From assembly GCA_017398725.1 (NCBI GenBank), contig JAFQFA010000002.1, positions 1 through 64,000 on the forward strand: a stretch of 64,000 bases of DNA, written 5' to 3'. Below the pieces are notes generated by a model. It was given only the letters and a program-made list of their open reading frames with translations. It searched no databases and was not told where the DNA came from. Made by a program: the position numbers and the translations under genes. This document shows positions 23,803 through 32,613 of this stretch, piece after piece (position 1 is the first letter of the stretch; each line of letters opens with the position of its first letter). Source of the stretch: Oscillospiraceae bacterium. GTDB lineage: Bacteria > Bacillota > Clostridia > Oscillospirales > Oscillospiraceae.

Positions 23803-24474
23803 ATGAAACTGTTGATCGCTGAAGATGACAAGGACCTACGCTATGGGCTGCAGGTTTTCTTTCAAAAAAATAATTTTACTGTAGACGCAGTAGACAATGG
23901 CGCCGATGCCTTGGCGTACTTACAACTGGGTAACTATGATGCTGCGGTTTTGGATGTGATGATGCCCAAGATGGACGGTGTAACGGTTGTTAGAATGGTT
24001 CGTGCAGAGAAGAACGCCACCCCGATTTTGCTATTGACCGCTAAGTCTGAAATCGAGGATCGCATAGCCGGATTGGATGCCGGCGCAAATGACTATCTGC
24101 CGAAGCCTTTTGATATCCGGGAACTTCTTGCACGGGTGCGGGTATTGACCCGGCCACAAGGGCAGCAGTCTGCGAGAATGCAAATCGGCAATATTTGTCT
24201 TGATACGACTTGCTTTATGTTGATTGGACCAAATGGGGAACAGCCATTGACCAACAAGGAGTATCAGACATTCCTTTTGCTGATGCAAGCGCCCGCCACA
24301 CCGGTTTCCGTAGAAAGGATTATGTATAAGGTTTGGGAGCCGGATCGTGCCGGTCAGGAAAATGCGCTTTGGACGATCGTTTACAATCTCAGAAAAAAGC
24401 TTTCCGCCATAGGGGCAGATGTTACAATCCAAAATAAGCGAAATCTTGGCTATGTTTTGGAGGCGCGGCAATGA
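23803..24474 (+). CDS. OmpR/PhoB-family response regulator
   Basis: 223 residues: receiver domain with acidic pair E-D-D at 7-9, phospho-acceptor Asp51 in A-A-V-L-D-V-M-M-P-K-M-D-G and the K-P-F lysine near 101, then a winged-helix DNA-binding domain (L-T-N-K-E-Y-Q-T-F-L-L-L-M and W-T-I-V-Y-N-L-R-K-K-L). It should bind promoters when phosphorylated by the kinase whose gene overlaps its stop codon. The start M-K-L-L-I-A-E-D-D is the family-typical one, though its ribosome site is weak. The pair precedes the UGSC lipoprotein and redox genes by a short gap, so these are the likely targets. Confidence 0.95.
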   Translation: MKLLIAEDDKDLRYGLQVFFQKNNFTVDAVDNGADALAYLQLGNYDAAVLDVMMPKMDGVTVVRMVRAEKNATPILLLTAKSEIEDRIAGLDAGANDYLPKPFDIRELLARVRVLTRPQGQQSARMQIGNICLDTTCFMLIGPNGEQPLTNKEYQTFLLLMQAPATPVSVERIMYKVWEPDRAGQENALWTIVYNLRKKLSAIGADVTIQNKRNLGYVLEARQ

Positions 24475-25631
24475 AAATGACATTAAAAACAAAATTGCGG
24501 ATCCGCTTCGTGCTGCTGGCAATGCTGAGCTTGCTGCTCATTCAAAGCGGGATCGTAGGTGTAAGCATTTACAATAACTATCACGATCTTGTAACAAAAT
24601 CAGATATGCTGATTTCTCAGTTATACAACAACCCCTCCGGGGGAAACCGGTATTTTTCTGTAAAGATTCCTGCAGGTAAGAATACGGTATATCCGGACGT
24701 GGTACAGCATGTGTCCGTATCGGCGGAGGATGCGGCGGTATTTGCCCGTTGTGCGTTGTCACAAAATCGAGAAAAAGGGTTTGTTGAGGGATATCGCTAT
24801 CATATTTATCAGAATGAAAGCGGCTCGAAAATATATTTTTTATCCCGGGAATCCAGTGTTGAGATGTTTAGAACAGCAGCAGAGAACATGATCTGGGTCA
24901 GCTTGATGGGCCTGCTTGCAATCGCGGCTGTATTGACTCCGGTTTCCGGCTGGGTGGTAAAGCCCCTTGTGGACAATCATAACAAACAAAAACAGTTTAT
25001 TACATCTGCCAGCCATGAATTAAAAACACCGTTGACGATAATCAGCACCAATGCGCAGCTGCTGGAGACGGAAATCGGACAAAACGACTGGCTTGACGGC
25101 ATCGAGAAGCAAGTGACCAATTTGACAAAATTGACCCATGATCTTGTGACATTAAGCAAAGCGGAGGAATATGATCAACCTTTCCTGCGGGAGGACTTTT
25201 CTTTTTCGGATGCTCTACGGGATGTGGCTGAAACCTACGAAGTGATCGCCAAACAAAAGGGTATCCTGTTTGCTTGTGAAACGCAGAAAGAAATCGTATA
25301 TTCCGGTAGTAAGGAAGAGGTGCAGCAGTTGATACAGATCCTGCTGGATAATGCTTGCAAATATTGCCCTGCGGGAGGCATCATCCGTGTGGAATCAAAA
25401 AGAAACTTCCATGGTGTCATCTTGTCCGTTGTAAACACATCGGATTATCTGCCGGAAAAGAATGACCGGTTGCTGCTTCAGCGGTTTCAACGCGGGCAAA
25501 ATGCAGCAGGTAAGACCGGCTTCGGGCTTGGGCTGTCTATTGCGGAAGCTATCGCCAACCGGCACAACGGACATTTGACGGTATCAGCTGCGGCACAGAA
25601 AACCTTTCGGGTAGAGGTAGTGCTGCGCTGA
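24471..25631 (+). CDS. Membrane sensor histidine kinase
   Basis: 386 residues. Two membrane segments (about 12-34 and 138-160) enclose an extracytoplasmic sensor loop of about 100 residues. The dimerisation box is S-A-S-H-E-L-K-T-P-L-T-I-I near 180, with the phosphorylated His; the N box is L-D-N-A-C-K-Y-C and the G2 box G-F-G-L-G-L-S-I-A-E-A. It should phosphorylate the upstream response regulator, with which it shares an ATGA overlap. The signal sensed is not evident. The next gene starts 27 bases after its stop. Confidence 0.95.
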   Translation: MKMTLKTKLRIRFVLLAMLSLLLIQSGIVGVSIYNNYHDLVTKSDMLISQLYNNPSGGNRYFSVKIPAGKNTVYPDVVQHVSVSAEDAAVFARCALSQNREKGFVEGYRYHIYQNESGSKIYFLSRESSVEMFRTAAENMIWVSLMGLLAIAAVLTPVSGWVVKPLVDNHNKQKQFITSASHELKTPLTIISTNAQLLETEIGQNDWLDGIEKQVTNLTKLTHDLVTLSKAEEYDQPFLREDFSFSDALRDVAETYEVIAKQKGILFACETQKEIVYSGSKEEVQQLIQILLDNACKYCPAGGIIRVESKRNFHGVILSVVNTSDYLPEKNDRLLLQRFQRGQNAAGKTGFGLGLSIAEAIANRHNGHLTVSAAAQKTFRVEVVLR

Positions 25632-25658
25632 TTCACGGTTACCTGAAAGGAGAAATAT

Positions 25659-28271
25659 ATGAAAATATGCATGCGCAGTCTGTTTTGTTTTGTGCTGTGC
25701 TTTTTAGTGTTGCTGCCGTTGGCAGCCTGCGGCATAAAGGATTCCGTTAACAACTTAGAGGACACATGCATTGACGGCCAGTGCGTGATTCCGGACCATG
25801 ATGAACATGGCAATCAGGTCTATGCAATGGTATCGCCCGTTGGTTATCACAATGTGGATATGCTGGAGCAAGCGCCCCGGTTGGATACCTTGGAGGGGAA
25901 AACCATCGCCTTGGTAGGCGGCAGTTTTATGGCATCTACTACCCATCCGGAACTGAAAAAATGTATTCTGGATGCCTATCCCACAGCTACGGTCTATATG
26001 CTGCAGGAGGTTGGCTCGGGCGGTCCTTACTCGGTATTTGGACAGAGCGCGCAGACCAAAGCATTTCAAGATAAATTAAAGGCGCTGGGTGTTGACGCGG
26101 TGGTTTCCGGAAATTGCGGATGCGGCCTGTGCACCACAAAGGAATCCGGTTCTGCCATTGCGGCAGAATACATAGGCATTCCCACGGTTACTGTTGGCGC
26201 ACCTACCTTTATTGCACAGATCCACTCCACCGGTGTCAATCGCGGCGTGCCGGTGCTTCGCACTGCGGAATATCCGGGGGCGTTTGCTTCTCATTCCACA
26301 CAGGAGCTTTTGAAAAACACCCGGGAAACTGTTTTCCCTCAAATTGTGGAAGGCCTCACAAAGGAAATCACACAAGCAGAGGTGGATCTTTATGCTAATG
26401 ACGGGAAACGACCTTTCGATGAGATCATCTACTACGGCAATTATGACGAGATTCAGGAATACTGCAGGGTCAACGGTTGGACCGACGGTTTGCCGGTAGT
26501 GCCCCCTACAGACGAAAAGGTTCGTCAATATCTGCAATTTACTCCCTATGGGGCAGAGGATGTGCTGGGGACATATGCCCTTGCATATCGGGAGTGTACA
26601 GCCTACACGGTGGCGGCCAATGCGGTAATGGCTGGTGTACCGGCAGAATATATGCCTATTTGTATCGCTTTTGTGAAAGCAATGGCGGATGGTGAGTGGC
26701 GTAGACCCCTTGCCAGCACCCATGGATGGTCACCCTATGCGTGGCTCAACGGACCTGTTGCCCGGCAGTTGGGGATCGATCACGGACAGGGCATGATCAG
26801 CGAGGAAAATAATAAAGCGCTGGGGCGCTTTATCGATCTGGCCATGCTGAATATCGGTGGTTATTACGTAAAGGAAAACCGGATGGGAACCTTTGGTTAT
26901 CTGTCTGCATGGACCTTTTCCGAGGATGAGGAAGCCTGCGCGCGAGTTGGGTGGGATCCTTATCATGTAACGCAGGGTTATGATTGGAATGATAACACCA
27001 TCACCGCCGGCTCTGCGCTGCAATGGGGCAATAATGTGACCCCTGCAACCGATGATCCGGAGCAAATCATGACCTTGATGGCTTGGGACATTACAGAAAA
27101 ACAGCAAAACGGCTTAGGAAACACAAATCCGCAAGTGTACCGCACGGTATTTATTACTGAGTATGTGGCAAGAGATTTGGCTGCAAAATATCCCTCCAAG
27201 AACGTTCTGGAGGATGCACTGATTGAAACGGCCCGCCGCCCTCTTTATATGCGCGCCTATGCCAACTACTGGGCCAATACCGGCTCACAACAGTACGGTA
27301 AGTATACTTTTGATCAGTATTACAAGAAGCTGCTTAAAGACCCGGAGGAGCTTGCGGCCCTGACAAACACACCTGTATGGTTGAAAGGAATCGTAGACGA
27401 TCCTGAAATAGAGACCATCGCAACGATGCGCAAAGGGCAGACACCGATGCTGATCACCGGCGATACGGACCGGAATAAATTTCAGGTTATGCCCGGCGGC
27501 GGATATATAACCATTCAGATCGAACTGCCTGAGAACTGGGATAAACTGGTAGCGCCCTTAGGGTATGAGCCGCTAAGTAGTTTTTATATTGATCAGCGCA
27601 ACATAAATACGGATCATCAAAAGCCGACAGAAGAACCGACTCCTCCCGGTAACGGCAGAATGACTGTTCCTGATGCGTTGGAAGATGGCACCTATCGCAT
27701 TGTCCCTTCCGAAAAGCAGATGACCGAAGCGGGCCGTATCTATTGTAACGATTCTAATATCTCCTATTGGTCTGCCAATGCAACGGCTGCGGAAACGATG
27801 GAATATCCCGACTCGAATTTTGGAAAACTGCTTTCTGCACTTGGCTACAACTGTGGCTTTACTGTTAAAAACGGAATCGTTACCGAAATTACATTGCGAT
27901 TGTCTACGGTAGAAAAAAGACCTGCTACGGATGTGTCCGCACTGGATGATGCAATGCTTGCCGGAATAAAAATTTCTTTTAGTATTACATCAAAGCAAAG
28001 CAAGGAAGCCGGCGGAGTAACACCCGGCGGTACCAGTTTGACTCTGTCCGCACAGGTTACCCAACTTTCTTTGAATTTGGGCGGTCAAACGCAATTGAGC
28101 AAAGACAGTGCCTCCGGATTTGCGAAGCTGGACGGAAACAGTCTGATGCTTTCTACAGATGCTCCGGTTGGTGCAACGGCCAAGATCGGCATCAAACAAT
28201 CAGCCGGTACCAAAGCGTTGCTTATTACCAAAAAGACTGCGGACACGGTCGTGATCATGTATCAGGGGTAA
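25659..28271 (+). CDS. UGSC-family (Cys-form) surface lipoprotein, 870 aa
   Basis: A lipoprotein signal ends in L-A-A-C24. Residues 60-245 resemble the UGSC family of thiol or selenoproteins: G-K-T-I-A-L-V-G-G-S-F, V-V-S-G-N-C-G-C-G-L-C-T, then G-I-P-T-V-T-V-G-A-P-T. The position often held by selenocysteine carries Cys codons and no in-frame TGA is present. The second part has the associated T-D-G-L-P-V-V-P-P-T segment and a helical region with many conserved Trp and Tyr. The last 200 residues form a beta-rich, Ser/Thr-rich domain with FMN-binding-like or Ig-like character. It probably handles a redox substrate outside the membrane, fed by the TlpA-like and Fe-S proteins encoded next. Exact reaction unknown. 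Confidence 0.7.
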   Translation: MKICMRSLFCFVLCFLVLLPLAACGIKDSVNNLEDTCIDGQCVIPDHDEHGNQVYAMVSPVGYHNVDMLEQAPRLDTLEGKTIALVGGSFMASTTHPELKKCILDAYPTATVYMLQEVGSGGPYSVFGQSAQTKAFQDKLKALGVDAVVSGNCGCGLCTTKESGSAIAAEYIGIPTVTVGAPTFIAQIHSTGVNRGVPVLRTAEYPGAFASHSTQELLKNTRETVFPQIVEGLTKEITQAEVDLYANDGKRPFDEIIYYGNYDEIQEYCRVNGWTDGLPVVPPTDEKVRQYLQFTPYGAEDVLGTYALAYRECTAYTVAANAVMAGVPAEYMPICIAFVKAMADGEWRRPLASTHGWSPYAWLNGPVARQLGIDHGQGMISEENNKALGRFIDLAMLNIGGYYVKENRMGTFGYLSAWTFSEDEEACARVGWDPYHVTQGYDWNDNTITAGSALQWGNNVTPATDDPEQIMTLMAWDITEKQQNGLGNTNPQVYRTVFITEYVARDLAAKYPSKNVLEDALIETARRPLYMRAYANYWANTGSQQYGKYTFDQYYKKLLKDPEELAALTNTPVWLKGIVDDPEIETIATMRKGQTPMLITGDTDRNKFQVMPGGGYITIQIELPENWDKLVAPLGYEPLSSFYIDQRNINTDHQKPTEEPTPPGNGRMTVPDALEDGTYRIVPSEKQMTEAGRIYCNDSNISYWSANATAAETMEYPDSNFGKLLSALGYNCGFTVKNGIVTEITLRLSTVEKRPATDVSALDDAMLAGIKISFSITSKQSKEAGGVTPGGTSLTLSAQVTQLSLNLGGQTQLSKDSASGFAKLDGNSLMLSTDAPVGATAKIGIKQSAGTKALLITKKTADTVVIMYQG

Positions 28272-28274
28272 GAC

Positions 28275-28820
28275 ATGGGTAAAAAATGTGTGTTCCTTTG
28301 CGTGATTGTAATGCTTCTGCTGTTTTCCGGCTGTTCCGGAGAAACGGTATCTGTAGAGAAGGGAGAATGCGTTTTTGGGCCCTTCGCCACTACGGATATA
28401 GCGGGCAATCCGGTAAATGCGCAGATATTTACCGGTCATAAGCTGACGATGGTCAATATCTGGGCAACTTTTTGCAGCCCCTGTGTAGAAGAAATGCCGG
28501 ATCTTAAGCAGCTTCAAGTAGAATACGGGGATGCATTTCAAGTGATTGGCATTGTAGTGGATGCCGCGGATAAGAATGGAAATGTCCTGACGGATAAAAA
28601 AGCAGAGGCTGCATCCATCATTGAAACCACCGGTGCGGATTATTTGCATCTGCTGCCCTCTAAGAGCCTGAGTAAGGCGTATCTGATTCAGGTCCAATCG
28701 GTGCCGGAAACCATCTTTGTGGACGAAAACGGCAATCAGATCGGCATCCGTTATTTCGGGGCAAAGAGCAAAGACCAATGGAAGAAAATCGTGAATGCTT
28801 TATTGGAGAGCCTGCAATGA
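28275..28820 (+). CDS. TlpA/ResA-like thiol-disulfide lipoprotein
   Basis: 181 residues with a lipoprotein signal ending L-L-F-S-G-C18 and a thioredoxin fold with active site W-A-T-F-C-S-P-C-V-E-E-M-P-D-L. The insertion and cis-Pro region (V-Q-S-V-P-E-T-I-F-V-D) fit the TlpA/ResA/AhpC-TSA group. It likely reduces disulfides in extracytoplasmic proteins, perhaps the Cys-rich lipoprotein encoded three bases upstream. Its stop overlaps the start of the next small gene (ATGA). Confidence 0.92.
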   Translation: MGKKCVFLCVIVMLLLFSGCSGETVSVEKGECVFGPFATTDIAGNPVNAQIFTGHKLTMVNIWATFCSPCVEEMPDLKQLQVEYGDAFQVIGIVVDAADKNGNVLTDKKAEAASIIETTGADYLHLLPSKSLSKAYLIQVQSVPETIFVDENGNQIGIRYFGAKSKDQWKKIVNALLESLQ

Positions 28821-28960
28821 AAAGAAAAACATGGATCATACCTTCCTGCTTTTTGATTGCAGGATTTCTTATGATCGTGCTGGGGATCAGCCGGGGAGAA
28901 CATCATACGGTTTTGGAAAAAGCAATCAAGATCTGCTTGGAGTGTATAGGAATTGGTTAA
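28817..28960 (+). CDS. CD1871A-family CXXC-motif membrane microprotein, 47 aa
   Basis: A tiny protein with one membrane segment (I-P-S-C-F-L-I-A-G-F-L-M-I-V-L-G-I) and the family signature S-R-G-E, then A-I-K-I-C-L-E-C-I-G-I-G at the very C-terminus, giving a C-x-x-C pair near the membrane. The ATG overlaps the TGA of the TlpA-like gene and its end overlaps the start of the Fe-S gene, so all three are translationally coupled. The family regularly neighbours TlpA-like and 4Fe-4S genes in Clostridia; it may pass electrons or help assemble the Fe-S protein. Function unproven. Confidence 0.8.
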   Translation: MKRKTWIIPSCFLIAGFLMIVLGISRGEHHTVLEKAIKICLECIGIG

Positions 28961-29798
28961 GAAAAAGAAACGACCCGGGAAGATTCGCTTGTTAATACAA
29001 TGTGCGTTCGGGGCTTTATCAAATGGTCACTTGATTGGGTTTAAAACCGGGAAAATCTATACAGGAGCATTGAAAGTCCTTTGTGCCCCCGGAATGAACT
29101 GCTACTCTTGTCCGGGGGCGCTGGGCGCTTGCCCGATTGGCGCGTTGCAGGCGGTGCTGAACAGTAAACAGTATCATATTGCGCTGTATGTGTTTGGATT
29201 CATGACGGTTATGGGCACGTTCTTTGGGAGATTGATTTGCGGCTTTTTATGCCCGTTTGGGCTGGTTCAGGATATAATACACAAAATACCTACCCCGAAA
29301 AAAGTGCGCAAGCTTCCCGGTGAGGTTTATTGGCGCTGGTTGCGGTTTGTACTGCTTGGGGTGTTTGTAATTCTTCTGCCAATGATCGTACATAACCTTT
29401 TTGGCATTGGTGATCCATGGTTCTGCAAATACATTTGCCCTGTGGGCACATTGGAAGCCGGGGTTCCGCTGGTACTGTTAAATCCGGCATTAAAAGATGC
29501 CATCGGCTGGCACTATGCTTGGAAGATCGCAATTGCTGTGCTGATCCTCGTAGCTTCTGCGATGATTTACAGACCGTTTTGCAGGTATTTGTGTCCTTTG
29601 GGAGCGATATACGGTTTGTTTAATCGCTTTGCCATATACCGCTACCATATTGATACGGAAAAATGTGTGGGATGCGGCGCTTGTCAAAGTGCCTGCAAGC
29701 TGGAGATCCCCGTATGGAAAAAGCCAAACAGCATGGATTGTATCCGCTGTGGAGAATGCCGACATGCGTGTCCAACCGGTGCAATCAAAATAAAATAA
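28953..29798 (+). CDS. Polytopic 4Fe-4S membrane protein (NapH/NosR/YccM-like)
   Basis: 281 residues with about five membrane segments and cysteine motifs typical of the group: C-S-C-P-G-A-L-G-A-C-P-I-G, C-G-F-L-C-P-F-G, C-K-Y-I-C-P-V-G-T, C-R-Y-L-C-P-L-G-A, then two ferredoxin-type clusters, C-V-G-C-G-A-C-Q-S-A-C and C-I-R-C-G-E-C-R-H-A-C-P. It should carry electrons across the membrane towards extracytoplasmic acceptors. The start appears to be TTG at 28953, overlapping the previous gene by eight bases, with AGG upstream. It ends the redox cluster and is followed by a strong hairpin. Confidence 0.9.
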   Translation: MVKKKKRPGKIRLLIQCAFGALSNGHLIGFKTGKIYTGALKVLCAPGMNCYSCPGALGACPIGALQAVLNSKQYHIALYVFGFMTVMGTFFGRLICGFLCPFGLVQDIIHKIPTPKKVRKLPGEVYWRWLRFVLLGVFVILLPMIVHNLFGIGDPWFCKYICPVGTLEAGVPLVLLNPALKDAIGWHYAWKIAIAVLILVASAMIYRPFCRYLCPLGAIYGLFNRFAIYRYHIDTEKCVGCGACQSACKLEIPVWKKPNSMDCIRCGECRHACPTGAIKIK

Positions 29799-29845
29799 CA
29801 GCAGCCGGCGGTATGACGATGGTGGTCATACCGCCGGTTGCTGTT
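29797..29845. terminator. Strong hairpin between convergent genes
   Basis: About 20 bp pair (ACAGCAGCCGGCGGTATGAC with GTCATACCGCCGGTTGCTGT, one wobble) around GATGGTG, right after the Fe-S gene stop and before the convergent DUF1294 gene. It probably ends both transcripts, although the flanking T tracts are short. Confidence 0.75.
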
Positions 29846-29864
29846 TAAACAGAGAATGTAAATA

Positions 29865-30128
29865 TCATAATGCCCGGATAAGGATTCCGGCAATCAGCTG
29901 CAACGCAAACACCAGCGGCACGCCGATAGAAAATTTGGGGTGCAGAGTTTTGTGGCGGAACAGTCGCATGCCAATGATAACACCCAAGCTTCCGCCGAAC
30001 AGTGCGATCCCTATAAGTGTGGCTTCCGGAATCCGCCAACGATTTTTCCGGGCTTTTATTTTGTCGGCCAGCATAAAGCAAATGCCGAGCGCATTGATTA
30101 GAATGAGGTAAGTAATCAGTAGCTTCAT
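29865..30128 (-). CDS. DUF1294 small membrane protein, 87 aa
   Basis: The family pattern is present: M-L-A-D-K-I-K-A-R-K-N-R-W-R-I-P-E-A-T-L, then G-G-S-L-G-V-I-I-G-M-R-L-F-R-H-K-T-L-H-P-K-F, with membrane segments before, between and after. Function is unknown. A longer in-frame extension upstream overlaps the divergent lipoprotein gene and is rejected; AAGGAG lies before the ATG at 30128. Confidence 0.9.
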   Translation of the reverse strand: MKLLITYLILINALGICFMLADKIKARKNRWRIPEATLIGIALFGGSLGVIIGMRLFRHKTLHPKFSIGVPLVFALQLIAGILIRAL

Positions 30129-30155
30129 AGGAAGCTCCTTCCAAGGGGGAATATT

Positions 30156-30653
30156 ATGAAAAGATGGCTTGTTATCGTTATGGTTGCGGCATTGCTTTGC
30201 GGCTGCGGTGCGCAGCCGGTATTTGAACGAGTGGAGGATACGGATATGGTCAGTGCGGCAGCGGCGGTGCGGCAGGTCAAGCTGGATTTGCCGCAGGAAG
30301 CCGCATCGCCGGCTATGGAATCTGCCGATGGAGGTGCCTATTATCAGTGTGACGGATATGTACTGACTGTGCAGACCTTGCCCGGGGGAGATCTGGACCG
30401 GACATTGCGGCATGTTACCGGCTTTTCCGGAAGTCAGCTGCAAATGATCAAGACCAAAGCCGGACCGGCTGTGCGCTACAATACTGTTTGGACGGCAGCG
30501 GGGGAGGGCGGAGATCAAGTTGGCAGAGCGTTGATTCTGGACGATGGCCAGAACCACTATGCTGTCACGGTAATGGCAAACGCCGATTCTGCCGGCGATC
30601 TGCAGGAAACGTGGAACATACTTTTTAGCTCTGTCACCCTTGATGCTGACTAA
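30156..30653 (+). CDS. Unknown lipoprotein, 165 aa
   Basis: A lipoprotein signal ends in L-L-C-G-C-G, followed by a small soluble domain with alternating strands (Y-V-L-T-V-Q-T-L, H-Y-A-V-T-V-M-A). No family recognised. AAGGGGG precedes the ATG at 30156. It diverges from DUF1294, with 27 bases between the two starts, and its 3' end overlaps the convergent WYL gene by 20 bases. Confidence 0.8.
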   Translation: MKRWLVIVMVAALLCGCGAQPVFERVEDTDMVSAAAAVRQVKLDLPQEAASPAMESADGGAYYQCDGYVLTVQTLPGGDLDRTLRHVTGFSGSQLQMIKTKAGPAVRYNTVWTAAGEGGDQVGRALILDDGQNHYAVTVMANADSAGDLQETWNILFSSVTLDAD

Positions 30654-31620
30654 GGGCTTCTTTGCAGAGGGTTGCGCATTGTTCGCAAACCCATTGCGGA
30701 TATAAGATTTTGGCTTTGCTGCCAAAACCAATGACCCAGCTCAAGAACATAGGGGATACAGCGACTTTGACAGTGAAATTGAACCAGTCATCTCCATCGG
30801 GAATGAGCATGGTATCCTTGCCGAAACGGTCGATCACAACATTTACAAGATCCCGGTGGAAACGCATCTTCACATCGGTCTGGTCGCCGGAATACATTTG
30901 GAACAGGCGGTTGGCATGCTCGTGAAGCGCTTTGCCGGTCAGCTCCGGACAGGGTGTGCGCTTTTGGTCGGTCAGTTCAATGTGGGTCATCCGGTCTACC
31001 CGGTAGGAGGTAATTCCGTGCCGGTCAGAATAAGCAAGTAAATAGCAGTTTTCGTGATCCTGGCAAAGCCCATAGGGGCTTGCCAGGTATTCTTTTTCTC
31101 TGTAGCGGCGCTGTCCTTGCAGATCCCAGTCGAAATACCGGAATTTAATGGCTTTGTTTTGTGTGATTGCGTCTTGAATGGTGTCTACACTGATCAGGAT
31201 CGTCTCGTTCATGCTCTTGACCCGTCCGGAAACCAGCACATTTCGCTTCATCAGTGCTGCGTCGTGGGCGTTGCACTGGGCACAGAGCTTCTCAATCAAT
31301 TCTTTGGATTTTTTCTCTGTCAGGTATCGGCTGGACAGCACGGCGTCAATCAGCAATTTCAGTTCCGGAAGCTGGAATGTTCTGGGAGATGCCAGATAAT
31401 AGCCGCCTCCGCGACCGGGGATGGATACGACATCCAACCCGAATTCCTGCAAAGCAGCAATGTCAGAGTAAATGGTTTTTCGGTCACAGCTGATCCGATG
31501 ATCCCGATCCAGCATGGTAATTAATTCTGCCGCGTTGACCGGGTTGTGTTCATGGGCGTTCTTTTCCAAATAGTCCATAATATAAAGGATCTTTGCTTTC
31601 TGGTTATCTGACTTGGGCAT
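30634..31620 (-). CDS. WYL-domain transcriptional regulator
   Basis: 328 residues: an N-terminal HTH_11-type winged helix (C-D-R-K-T-I-Y-S-D-I-A-A-L, then G-R-G-G-G-Y-Y-L wing), a WYL domain (I-K-F-R-Y-F-D-W, S-P-Y-G-L, C-Y-L-L-A-Y-S-D-R-H, Y-R-V-D-R-M-T) and a WCX-like tail. GGAGGG precedes the ATG at 31620 and a TATAAT-like box lies about 30 bases upstream. It stands alone, divergent from endonuclease IV. It is a distant relative of the WYL protein of the accessory array; the two could sense similar signals, but nothing proves cross-talk. Confidence 0.92.
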   Translation of the reverse strand: MPKSDNQKAKILYIMDYLEKNAHEHNPVNAAELITMLDRDHRISCDRKTIYSDIAALQEFGLDVVSIPGRGGGYYLASPRTFQLPELKLLIDAVLSSRYLTEKKSKELIEKLCAQCNAHDAALMKRNVLVSGRVKSMNETILISVDTIQDAITQNKAIKFRYFDWDLQGQRRYREKEYLASPYGLCQDHENCYLLAYSDRHGITSYRVDRMTHIELTDQKRTPCPELTGKALHEHANRLFQMYSGDQTDVKMRFHRDLVNVVIDRFGKDTMLIPDGDDWFNFTVKVAVSPMFLSWVIGFGSKAKILYPQWVCEQCATLCKEALSQHQG

Positions 31621-31688
31621 AAATGTCCCTCCTAACGGTCATTTTCTTCATTATATCATATATGGCAGGAAAAGGGAAAGTACAGAAA

Positions 31689-31717
31689 TTGATTTTTTGC
31701 ACAAAATATGATATTGT
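31689..31717 (+). promoter_or_regulatory. Promoter of the endonuclease IV gene
   Basis: TTGATT (31689-31694) and TATTGT (31712-31717), 17-base spacer; ribosome site AAGGAGG and ATG at 31753 follow. Confidence 0.5.
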
Positions 31718-31752
31718 ATAGTAAATATACCAATTCAAGGAGGAAAATCCTT

Positions 31753-32580
31753 ATGCTATATGTGGGCTGTCATTTATCTGCCAGCGGCGGAAATTTGGAA
31801 ATGGTTCGTACCGCGCAGTCTATCGGGGCGAATACCTTTGCGTTTTTTACGAGAAATCCCCGGGGAAGTAAAGCAAAACCCGAGGACTTGGAAGATTGTG
31901 CACGGGCGATGGAAGCGTTAAAGGATGCGTCCTTTGGCCCTTTGGTGGCCCACGGTGCCTATACAATGAATCTTTGTACCTTAGAGCCGGATGCGAGAGC
32001 TTTTGCGGCCGGCGTTCTTGCGGATGATTTGCGCCGGATGGCGGCCCTGCCCGGCAACTACTATAATTTCCATCCGGGCAGCCATGTGGGACAGGGAACG
32101 GATACCGGCATCAGCCAGATCGTGGATGCCCTCAAAAAAGCGATGGCGCCGGGCTATCCTGTTACCGTGCTTCTGGAGACCATGGCAGGCAAGGGCAGCG
32201 AGATCGGCGGCAGATTTGAAGAACTCAAAGCCATTATTGATGGCGTTGGAAGCGAGCATGTAGGCGTATGCTTGGACTCGTGCCATGTTCATGATGGCGG
32301 CTACGACATTGTCAACGATCTGGATGGTGTTTTGGCAGAATTTGATCGGATCATCGGATTGGATCGGCTGAAAGCTTTGCATCTGAATGATTCTAAGAAT
32401 CCATTTGAAAGCCATAAAGACCGGCATGAACTGCTGGGGCAGGGAAGCCTCGGTGTGGGAGCATTTCGCGGTATCGTGAATCATCCGGTGCTGAAAAAGC
32501 TGCCTATGATCTTGGAAACCCCCAATGAGCTGCCCGGTTATGCCCGGGAGATCCAGCTGCTGCGGGATTTGGAAAAATAA
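31753..32580 (+). CDS. nfo: Endonuclease IV (AP endonuclease)
   Basis: 275 residues of TIM-barrel zinc enzyme that cuts DNA at abasic sites. Ligand motifs are all present: V-A-H-G-A-Y, N-F-H-P-G-S-H-V-G, L-L-E-T-M-A-G, C-L-D-S-C-H-V-H-D-G-G-Y-D, H-L-N-D-S-K-N, K-D-R-H-E-L-L-G-Q-G and I-L-E-T-P. The start M-L-Y-V-G-C-H is preceded by AAGGAGG. It has its own promoter and appears to be a single gene ahead of the cell-wall pair. Confidence 0.96.
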   Translation: MLYVGCHLSASGGNLEMVRTAQSIGANTFAFFTRNPRGSKAKPEDLEDCARAMEALKDASFGPLVAHGAYTMNLCTLEPDARAFAAGVLADDLRRMAALPGNYYNFHPGSHVGQGTDTGISQIVDALKKAMAPGYPVTVLLETMAGKGSEIGGRFEELKAIIDGVGSEHVGVCLDSCHVHDGGYDIVNDLDGVLAEFDRIIGLDRLKALHLNDSKNPFESHKDRHELLGQGSLGVGAFRGIVNHPVLKKLPMILETPNELPGYAREIQLLRDLEK

Positions 32581-32613
32581 TTTCTTTCAGATTTTTACAA
32601 AGGAGGTGAGCAG

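Noticed and set aside
26100-26170. Selenocysteine insertion in the UGSC lipoprotein
   Set aside because: No in-frame TGA occurs anywhere in its 870 codons.
29865-30731. A 288-residue version of the DUF1294 protein
   Set aside because: The upstream extension is antisense to a lipoprotein gene with a good signal peptide; the family starts at M-K-L-L with AAGGAG at 30128.
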